7,365 bases of DNA from an uncultured Eubacteriales bacterium (GTDB lineage Bacteria; Bacillota; Clostridia; Peptostreptococcales; Anaerovoracaceae), in contig CADBFL010000189.1 in NCBI GenBank assembly GCA_902793875.1, forward strand, positions 1-7,365, written 5' to 3'. Position numbers and translations under genes: made by a program. The notes beneath the pieces are model-generated. The model worked only from the letters and a program-made list of their open reading frames with translations. It did not search any database and was not told the DNA's origin. Positions 1 to 5,926 of this stretch are shown piece after piece (the first letter of the stretch is position 1; each line of letters starts with the position of its first letter).

Positions 1-1929
1 ATAGGGAGCGATCAGGTATGGAACCCGGCGAATAACGGCGGAGACATGGCGTATCTGCTGGATTTTGTTGATGATCCCCGCAAGAAAGTATCTTACTCCT
101 CCAGTTTCGGCATCAGCGAGGTGCCGGAGGAATACTGCAAAAACTATAATACTCTGCTCGCTGACTTTGCCTGCCTTGCTGTAAGGGAGGGACAGGGACA
201 GAAAATCGTGAAACAGCTCACGGGCAGAGACGCGGCTCTTGTTCTGGATCCGGTGTTTCTGGCGGGAAGAAGCACATGGGATTCTCTGAGAAAGAAGGAA
301 GGATGGAAACCCCGCAGGAAATACCTGTTTTTCTATACCAACAGACCTTCGCAGGTAGAGGATTTCCTTATGACAGGCTGCAGTATGGCCGGCATGGAAA
401 AGCACATTCTCAGCACTCATCTTTCTCCTGCGGAAGCAGTCGATCCGAAAACCAGAGTATGCGTTTCGATGTCTCCGGAAAGATTCCTCAACGAGATCGC
501 AGAAGCAGAGCACGTCGTCACGGCTTCGTTCCACTGTCTCGCGTTCGCGATAATCTATCATAAGAAATTCAGCGTGCTTCTTACCGGAAACCAGGGAAAG
601 GACGAGAGGATACTGTCGCTCCTGAGCATACTCGGCCTTGAGGACAGGATAATAGACACAGGAACGACCGTTGCAGACATCAACAGGGAAATAGACTATG
701 ATGCCGTTGAAGAAAAACTGGAGAGATACCGCGCGGCGTCGCTGGACTATCTTGAAAAAGCCCTGCTGAACGGCTCGTACGATCAGCCTGAAAAAAAAGA
801 AGAAGGCGCAGGATATTTCTGTGAAGACAAGAGATGCACGGGATGCTCTGCCTGCGTTTCCTCGTGTCCTGCCGGCGCGATAAAAATGGAGACCGATGAA
901 GAAGGCTTCGAAGTACCTGTCCGGAATGCGGAAAGCTGCACTGACTGCGGCAGATGCGCCGAAGCATGCCATATACTGAACAGGAAACTGCCTGCGCCGG
1001 ATGGTCAGAGATTCTACGCGGCAAAAAACACGGAAAAGGTCAGAGAGCTGAGCTCCTCGGGAGGCGTTTTCACGGCAGTTTCGGACGCTGTTCTCGATGA
1101 AGGCGGCGTGATCTGCGCTGCCGTGATGGATGAAAACTACAGGGTCAGTCATGCATTTGCCGAAAACAAACAGCAGAGAGACCTCATGAGAGGCACGTTC
1201 TACGTGCAGAGCTCGATGGGAGACTGCTTCAGCAGGATCACAGAGATCCTCAAAAGCGGCAGAAAGGTCCTCTTTGTCGGGACGCCTTGTCAGGTAAACG
1301 GTCTGCTCCATGTGACCGGCAGAGACGAAAACCTGATCACATGCGATATCATCTGCCATGGCGTGCCGAGCCCGCTTGTCTTTGAGAGGTTCATCCAGTA
1401 TCTCAGAAGCAAAGGAAACCTTCAGGAATTCCGTTTCAGGGACAAGGCATACGGGTATGGCGGATATACAGTGTCGGCAGTGATCGACGGCAAAAAAACA
1501 GGGCGCAGACTGTGGCTGAACTCATTCAACAACATGTTCTCTCACAACATGATAAACAGGCTGTCATGCTCGTCCTGCGCATACTGCAATTATGACAGGC
1601 CGGGAGACATTACCATCGGCGACTTCTGGGGTCTCAAGAAATCGCATCCGGAGCTGTCCGACAGCAAGGGGGTCTCTCTTCTGATAGTGAATACGGAAAG
1701 AGGAGAGAGACTGATCAGAGATGCCGCCGGACTCGATCTCACAGAGGTAAAAAAGGAAGAGACGGTACAGAACTCGCTGCGCAAAGCTTCCGCCGCCTCG
1801 GGCTACAGGCATCAGGCAATGAAAACCATTCTGGACGGCAACTATAAAAAAGCGGCAGGGAAGTACGGCGAGAATAATATCAAAGGGCTGGTAAAAGAAC
1901 AGATAAGAAGAACGTTAATGCACAAATAA
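1..1929 (+). CDS. Polysaccharide pyruvyl transferase fused to 4Fe-4S / FrhB-type (F420 hydrogenase beta-like) domain, 5' partial
   Basis: This is the 3' part of a gene that begins before the window. The frame is open from base 1 and reads IGSDQVWNP before the first in-frame ATG at 46; GSDQVWN is a hallmark of the polysaccharide pyruvyl transferase family, so that ATG is internal despite a GGAG just upstream. Residues below count from it. Residues 1 to about 235 complete the pyruvyl transferase domain, with SYSSSFG (16-22), SVRE-like AVRE (45-48) and the family TxSFH motif as TASFH (159-163). Two CxxCxxCxxxC motifs follow (Cys264/267/270/274 and Cys298/301/304/308), predicted to bind two 4Fe-4S clusters. 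Residues about 323-560 are an FrhB/FdhB C-terminal domain: SSSGG (336-340), GTPCQ (412-416), CDIICHG (433-439) and GDITIGDFWG (520-529). The family places pyruvate ketals, drawn from PEP, on glycan sugars; the redox partner's role is not established. It is cytoplasmic, with no membrane segment, and lies 22 bases upstream of the next gene, probably in one operon. Confidence 0.9.
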   Translation: MGSDQVWNPANNGGDMAYLLDFVDDPRKKVSYSSSFGISEVPEEYCKNYNTLLADFACLAVREGQGQKIVKQLTGRDAALVLDPVFLAGRSTWDSLRKKEGWKPRRKYLFFYTNRPSQVEDFLMTGCSMAGMEKHILSTHLSPAEAVDPKTRVCVSMSPERFLNEIAEAEHVVTASFHCLAFAIIYHKKFSVLLTGNQGKDERILSLLSILGLEDRIIDTGTTVADINREIDYDAVEEKLERYRAASLDYLEKALLNGSYDQPEKKEEGAGYFCEDKRCTGCSACVSSCPAGAIKMETDEEGFEVPVRNAESCTDCGRCAEACHILNRKLPAPDGQRFYAAKNTEKVRELSSSGGVFTAVSDAVLDEGGVICAAVMDENYRVSHAFAENKQQRDLMRGTFYVQSSMGDCFSRITEILKSGRKVLFVGTPCQVNGLLHVTGRDENLITCDIICHGVPSPLVFERFIQYLRSKGNLQEFRFRDKAYGYGGYTVSAVIDGKKTGRRLWLNSFNNMFSHNMINRLSCSSCAYCNYDRPGDITIGDFWGLKKSHPELSDSKGVSLLIVNTERGERLIRDAAGLDLTEVKKEETVQNSLRKASAASGYRHQAMKTILDGNYKKAAGKYGENNIKGLVKEQIRRTLMHK

Positions 1930-1951
1930 ACAGAAGAGAAGCCGAGCGGAC

Positions 1952-2792
1952 ATGGACCCGAAAAGAATCATACGCAAAGCGATCGGGGCAAGAGAAAAAG
2001 AAAACGTCGAAGATGCTTTGCTCCGGAAAAAAACCGCGATCGAAAAACACATTTATAAAACCGGATACTCCACAGAGATGCTCCGGGATCTGATCAGATC
2101 CTGCGGGATATCAGATGGGGATATCGTTATGGTGCACTGTTCATTCGGAGGATTTGATAGAGATGCTCAGGAGCATCGTGGGAGAAAAAGGGACTGTTCT
2201 GATGCCGGGTTACGGGCCGGACCGGCTTATTTTTGATGTACAGAAAACGCCGTCTGCGGCAGGGGTCCTTTCGGAGGTGTTCAGAAAGCAGGACGGCGTT
2301 TACCGGAGCCGCTGCACTCACTTTTCCGTTTCGGGAATCGGAAAAGACGCCGAAGAGCTTTTGTCGGATCATGTAAACAGCCGCTACGGATTCGACGAGC
2401 ACTCGCCGCTCGCAAAACTCAGCGGCTGTCCGAACGGAAAGATCCTCTTTCTCGGACTGGGCTCAAGACCGACGAAGATATCGATATTCCACTGCGCCGG
2501 AGCTTACCTGCGGGATTCCGATGACAAGCTGAAGAGGCTGTTGAGCAAAGAGTATGAAAGCGAGCTGATCGATGAGGGGGCTCATTACACGAAGAGCATG
2601 TACATACGGCAGCCGGGACACGGAAATGACAAGGCCTCGTTCAGGAGGATATTCGACAGCCTGAACAAAAAGAAAGTAAAAAAAATATCCAATCTTGACG
2701 TTGTAGTGATCGACGCGGCCGAAGCCTTCGGGCAGGCTGTGGATTTTGCGCGCAGGGGGATATACTGCTACAAGAGCATGGACCGCATATGA
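1952..2792 (+). pseudogene. AAC(3)-family (antibiotic/sugar) N-acetyltransferase, frameshifted
   Basis: Two overlapping frames together encode one acetyl-CoA-dependent acetyltransferase of the aminoglycoside 3-N-acetyltransferase family. The first frame (ATG 1952, stop at 2236) supplies the N terminus up to ISDGDIVMVHCSF, matching the family pattern in which a helix is followed by GDxVxVHSS. The second (stop at 2790-2792) supplies GEKGTVLMPGYG, FDVQKTPS, the conserved THFSVSGIG segment with the family histidine, a SPLAKL motif and GKILFLGLG. Joined, they give about 280 residues, usual for the family. The switch must occur near 2144-2162, after which the first frame reads nonsense. The second frame's own ATG at 2115 has no ribosome binding site and would lose the N-terminal core, so a separate gene is unlikely. 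In glycan loci such homologues probably acetylate an amino sugar rather than a drug; that is inference. The gene sits between the pyruvyl transferase and flippase genes in the same direction. An assembly error remains possible. Confidence 0.8.
2138..2168 (+). other. Frameshift/deletion junction in the acetyltransferase
   Basis: The first frame reads HCSFGGF up to 2155 while the other frame reads EDLIEML from 2148. Moving between them needs a net +1 shift, equivalent to an insertion of one base or a loss of 3n+2 bases. Typical family members have roughly ten more residues, often with a Gly-Gly pair, between the HSS motif and the following helix. A deletion of about 26-29 bases therefore fits better than a single-base error. 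No clear slippery sequence for programmed frameshifting is visible. Confidence 0.6.
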
Positions 2793-2838
2793 TCCGGTTC
2801 CATGAGAAATGAAGACGGAGATCAGGGACAGACCGGAT
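2792..2838 (+). repeat. Inverted repeat spanning the acetyltransferase stop and flippase start
   Basis: ATCCGGT at 2792-2798 is the exact reverse complement of ACCGGAT at 2832-2838, with 33 bases between. The left arm begins on the last base of the upstream stop codon and the right arm covers the AT of the flippase ATG. The likely Shine-Dalgarno (AGGGA, 2824-2828) lies in the loop. In mRNA this could form a stem that hides the start codon and is opened by a ribosome ending the upstream gene. The arms are short, so it could be chance. Confidence 0.35.
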
Positions 2839-4345
2839 GGGAAAGACTGATAAGAACATAATAAAAACGATGGCCTCGGTTTCGGGTATCGTCATTCTGG
2901 CAAAGATACTCGGATTCGTAAAGCAGATGGTCACGGCAAACGCTTTCGGCGCAACTATCCAGACAGACCTCATTTCCATTTCCGAAGGACTGATCACGAA
3001 CATCGATTACCTGCTGATACAGACGCTGTCCACGGCGTTCGTTCCTACCTACATATATCTGAACACGAGCAACCCCGAAAGCAGCAGAAAATTCGTATCA
3101 AATGTAATAAAAGTATTCCTGCTTGTGACCACGGTGATAGCAGGAGTTGTTTTTGCGGCGAGCCCGCTGATAGCGAAGATACTGGCGCCTTCGTACCCGG
3201 CAGAGCTGACGGCCAGGCTGGCGGTGTATATCAGGATATTCGCGCCTGCGATCATCATACTGATAGAACTCGCGGTGTTCAATTCACTGCTCAAGGCAAA
3301 TGAGAGCTTTGTGCCGGGAGAACTGGTAGGGGTCAATCAGAGCGTGATAGTCATAGCGCTGGTGCTTCTTGTCGGCAGCAGACTGGGTCCGGACACTATA
3401 GTGCTGGGCTTTTATGTATATGCTGTCTATAACCTCTGTTTTCTGATGGTCCTCTCGCGCAGATACTGGGGCATAGAGAGGGGAAATCCGTTCAGGGACC
3501 CGAACATCATCACAATGCTGAAAATGATGGGGCCTCTTCTTCTCGGCTATTCCGTCATATTCGTAAACCAGCAGGTCGATAAAATGATCGTATCAGGTTT
3601 AGGAGCGGGAACGATCACGGCGATGGGATACGCATCGGTGCTGTCCAATTTCGTCTGCACATTCATCGGCAGCATCTGCGGCGTCCTGTTCACATATATA
3701 ACAAAGAACATCGCCGAAAACAGGGATGAGGCCGCGGCGAATCTGGCAGTGAGCTCGCTGGTACAGATATCGACCCTGTTGCTGCCGATCAGCATCCTTA
3801 CCATGATGAACTCGCATGACATAGTCACCATAGTCTTTGCCAGGGGCGAATTCGGCGCGGATGCGGTGAGACGCTGCTCTCTTGCCCTGACAGGATACGG
3901 TCTCATCTTCATTCCTTATGCGATGAGAGAGATTTTCAGCAGGTTCCAGTACGCGTACGGCGACGACTCAAAGCGCCCGATGATAAACAGCACGGTATCC
4001 ATAGTCCTGAATATCATTCTCAGCATCATGCTCAGCATGTGGCTGGGCGTGCTGGGCGTAACACTCGCAACGAGCATTTCGGTTTTCGTGTGCGGAGCGC
4101 TGAACATATATACTTCAACAAAAAAGAATCCCGGCATCGGGATCCGCAAAGTCCTGCACAGCATGCCACAGTGGCTGGCAGGGACGGCGATATGCGTATT
4201 TGTATCTGTTGCGGGACAGCGGCTTCTGGCAGACGAACACGCAATAGTGCGCTTCGCTGCCATAAGCGCTGCCGCAATGCTTCTTTTCTATGCTGTGAAC
4301 TTCCGGACGGTAAAGTCCCTTCTGAAGACCGCGGTCCGCAGATAG
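2837..4345 (+). CDS. MurJ/MviN-type lipid-linked oligosaccharide flippase
   Basis: This 502-residue, strongly hydrophobic protein of the MOP exporter superfamily is predicted to have about 12-14 membrane segments. Members carry undecaprenyl-linked sugars across the cytoplasmic membrane. The N terminus follows the MurJ pattern: AKILGFVKQ (22-30), then FGATIQTD (37-44) and TAFVP (66-70). The middle shows MGPLLLGYS (231-239), the INxxVD-like VNQQVDK (243-249) and ALxYA-like TAMGYAS (261-267). FARGEF (334-339) corresponds to the family FxxGxF, and the region 353-415 (GYGLIFIPYAMREIF, then LNIILSIML) is the usual C-terminal half. The length matches MurJ (about 510). Against E. coli MurJ, Arg18 and Arg24 become Lys23 and Lys29, and Arg52 and the ADRL arginine become Asp57 and Val268, while Asp39 is kept as Asp44. 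With neighbours for polymerisation and modification, a dedicated Wzx-like role is more likely than the housekeeping lipid II role. Start 2837 is supported by AGGGA at 2824-2828, 8 bases upstream. Confidence 0.87.
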   Translation: MGKTDKNIIKTMASVSGIVILAKILGFVKQMVTANAFGATIQTDLISISEGLITNIDYLLIQTLSTAFVPTYIYLNTSNPESSRKFVSNVIKVFLLVTTVIAGVVFAASPLIAKILAPSYPAELTARLAVYIRIFAPAIIILIELAVFNSLLKANESFVPGELVGVNQSVIVIALVLLVGSRLGPDTIVLGFYVYAVYNLCFLMVLSRRYWGIERGNPFRDPNIITMLKMMGPLLLGYSVIFVNQQVDKMIVSGLGAGTITAMGYASVLSNFVCTFIGSICGVLFTYITKNIAENRDEAAANLAVSSLVQISTLLLPISILTMMNSHDIVTIVFARGEFGADAVRRCSLALTGYGLIFIPYAMREIFSRFQYAYGDDSKRPMINSTVSIVLNIILSIMLSMWLGVLGVTLATSISVFVCGALNIYTSTKKNPGIGIRKVLHSMPQWLAGTAICVFVSVAGQRLLADEHAIVRFAAISAAAMLLFYAVNFRTVKSLLKTAVRR

Positions 4346-4355
4346 CAAAGGGCCG

Positions 4356-5822
4356 TCAAAAATCTTCAAGATAGATCGTGCCGAGAGGCGAGATCTCATA
4401 GCCGTTCGCGACTATCATCATGCTGCGGAGGTTCTCGACACTGGTCCTGCTGCTGAGAACGTAAGCGGCGTGTCCGGCTGAGGCCATCAGGGACTCAGCC
4501 GCTGTATCGGTATCCACCAGCTCGATGCTTAGGGAGCTGCCTTCTGTTATTCTTTTGATCAGATCATCAAAGCGGCTGTCAACGCCTGAAAGCAGCAGGG
4601 TCAGCCTGTCAGTGCCTCTGTGCGCGCAGACGGCTTCTATCGCCGAAGACAGAGCGCGCAGCTGCTTATCCGTATCGAGCTTATCCCTGTAGAACCACCG
4701 GACCACTGCCCTGCTTGCAAACAGAGCGGACAGTCCGCGGTGATCTTTGATACTGTATAGCTCGCCGAGCAGTCTCACTCCGGTATACCTCTGAGCGGAT
4801 GCCGCGGACGAGACTTCTTTTCTGTGTACGATCATGGCGCACCAGACTACTGCATAGAGGAAGGCTCCGAGAATGAATCCGAAAAGGACGTATTTTATGC
4901 TGAAGCGCGGTTTTTCGATCTCTGTATCTGGTTCGCTGCTGTTCAGTTGCTCATCGGCGACGCTTCTCTCCGCAAGGACAGCCTCCAGAGCTTTCTGCTG
5001 ATCCGGTGAAAGGGCAGACTTTGTATTTTTAAGACTGGCGCTGACGTTGTTGATCGAATTCATGATGCTGCTTTTTCTATCGACCGCATATGAATTGAAT
5101 ACATGAGCATCTTCTGTTTTATAATTGCAGATACTGTGACTGCCTACCCGGCTGTCAATGGAAGAATGCAGCTCTTTTGCGGTGGAATCGACAAGCGCTG
5201 TCACGGCTTCCGCGTCGGAATCCTCAGGCAGCACGATCTTTACAGGGAAGAGCACTGTGCCCGCAGCTGTGTATTCGGGGTCTTCGGCGATATATTTGTT
5301 GTTGACGAGTTCGTAGATATACCCGAGCTCCTTGCCGGGAGCTATCTCGTCGCGCAGACTGCCCATGAAGCTGTCATCGCGAAGCCCGGCGTCGTAGGCG
5401 TCGACCAGGGCTTTCATGTCAGCGCCGCTGTCGCTGCTGATCAGATAGTACATGGTCAGAGTTCTCTGATTCGCAGGGTTTTCGTTCAATAGTATGGAAT
5501 TGTTGATGTAGTCCTGTTGCTCTGCGATGAACTCCTGCTGCTCGGCAACCAGCAGCACAGCTTTTCTGTCTGTGGCAGAAAGAGGCTCAAGCGCAGCCTC
5601 TATGCGTTCTTCGGAGGTCTTTAAAGAAGCTTCTTCTGCTGCGGCCCTATCTGCAAGGGCAGCATCGTATGCGGCTTTATCCTTTGAATACATGGCAGAA
5701 GGGATTAATAGTCCTGTTAGAATGCATACAAGCAGAACCGCTTTCCATTGCATCAGAAATTTCCGGAAAAGGTCTTTGAGGTCTATTTCAAATTCTTTTA
5801 TGGGGTTATAGTTGTTGTCCAT
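4356..5822 (-). CDS. Wzz/YveK-like chain-length determinant protein with degenerate BY-kinase-like tail
   Basis: This 488-residue protein has the polysaccharide co-polymerase layout. A short cytoplasmic N terminus carries FEIDLKDLFRKF (11-22), a pattern common at the start of Wzz-domain proteins. Membrane segment 1 spans about 27-46, followed by an external region (47-309) rich in Ala, Glu and Gln with likely coiled coil at about 48-105. KPRFSIK (304-310) leads into membrane segment 2 (about 310-332). The cytoplasmic tail (333-488) contains VRLLGEL (349-355) and a strand-loop LLLSGVDSRFDDL (409-421), where BY-kinases carry the Walker A loop; no GxxGxGKS/T is present and there is no C-terminal tyrosine cluster. 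Such proteins set glycan chain length and work with a polymerase, here probably the divergent neighbour. Gram-positive systems often split this into a membrane activator and a separate kinase; a tail without a P-loop suggests a structural or regulatory role. The start has AAGGAGG 9 bases upstream. It runs toward the flippase gene with only 10 bases between stops. Confidence 0.82.
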   Translation of the reverse strand: MDNNYNPIKEFEIDLKDLFRKFLMQWKAVLLVCILTGLLIPSAMYSKDKAAYDAALADRAAAEEASLKTSEERIEAALEPLSATDRKAVLLVAEQQEFIAEQQDYINNSILLNENPANQRTLTMYYLISSDSGADMKALVDAYDAGLRDDSFMGSLRDEIAPGKELGYIYELVNNKYIAEDPEYTAAGTVLFPVKIVLPEDSDAEAVTALVDSTAKELHSSIDSRVGSHSICNYKTEDAHVFNSYAVDRKSSIMNSINNVSASLKNTKSALSPDQQKALEAVLAERSVADEQLNSSEPDTEIEKPRFSIKYVLFGFILGAFLYAVVWCAMIVHRKEVSSAASAQRYTGVRLLGELYSIKDHRGLSALFASRAVVRWFYRDKLDTDKQLRALSSAIEAVCAHRGTDRLTLLLSGVDSRFDDLIKRITEGSSLSIELVDTDTAAESLMASAGHAAYVLSSRTSVENLRSMMIVANGYEISPLGTIYLEDF

Positions 5823-5831
5823 CAGATCAGG

Positions 5832-5838
5832 CCTCCTT
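5832..5838 (-). promoter_or_regulatory. Ribosome binding site of the Wzz-like gene
   Basis: The complement reads AAGGAGG, a near-perfect Shine-Dalgarno sequence, 9 bases before the ATG at 5822-5820. It fixes that start codon. Confidence 0.85.
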
Positions 5839-5875
5839 GATGCTTTTCGTAAACTATACGATTTGATTTACAAGC

Positions 5876-5886
5876 CTGTATTACAG
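5876..5886. repeat. Small perfect palindrome, possible operator
   Basis: CTGTA and TACAG form perfect 5-base arms around a single T. The site lies between the proposed + strand -35 and -10 boxes, where a bound repressor would block transcription, and it also lies upstream of one candidate - strand -10. No known operator family is claimed; the short arms allow a chance origin. Confidence 0.3.
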
Positions 5887-5914
5887 TATATTATAAAGAA
5901 GCCGTTTTGAAAAG

Positions 5915-5921
5915 AAAGGAG
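5915..5921 (+). promoter_or_regulatory. Ribosome binding site of the polymerase gene
   Basis: AAAGGAG ends 5 bases before the ATG at 5927 and supports that start over the next in-frame ATG at 5942. Confidence 0.82.
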
Positions 5922-5926
5922 AGCAA

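Larger units (their letters stand above)
5823..5926. promoter_or_regulatory. Divergent intergenic promoter region
   Basis: This 104-base AT-rich gap separates the leftward Wzz-like gene from the rightward polymerase gene and must carry a promoter for each if they are not read from farther away. On + a plausible sigma-A promoter is TTGATT (5863-5868), 18 bases, TATATT (5887-5892); TATAAA at 5892-5897 is an alternative -10. On - , near-consensus -10 boxes are TATAGT (complement of 5853-5858), TATACT (5885-5890) and TATAAT (5890-5895), but none has a convincing -35. The two directions probably overlap and may compete. Confidence 0.5.

Noticed and set aside
2144..2160. Programmed ribosomal frameshift in the acetyltransferase
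   Set aside because: No heptameric slippery site or obvious downstream stimulatory structure is seen, and residues of the family loop seem to be missing, which recoding would not restore.
2115..2792. The second acetyltransferase frame as an independent gene starting at 2115
   Set aside because: There is no Shine-Dalgarno sequence, its first dozen residues do not match the family, and the missing N-terminal core is encoded directly upstream in the other frame.
1952..2792. Acquired aminoglycoside resistance gene
   Set aside because: The family includes resistance enzymes, but the setting within a glycan locus, the divergent sequence and the broken frame argue against a drug-resistance role.
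4327..4336. GC-rich palindrome GACCGCGGTC as a terminator
   Set aside because: It lies within the flippase coding region, leaves no usable loop and is not followed by a T-run.
4039..4399. Several open frames of 80-115 codons around the flippase 3' end on both strands
   Set aside because: All overlap the flippase or Wzz-like coding sequence, have Arg/Cys-rich translations and lack ribosome binding sites.
5103..5811. Open frames of 94 and 129 codons on the + strand
   Set aside because: They are antisense to the Wzz-like gene, which has a strong ribosome binding site and a coherent two-membrane-segment design.
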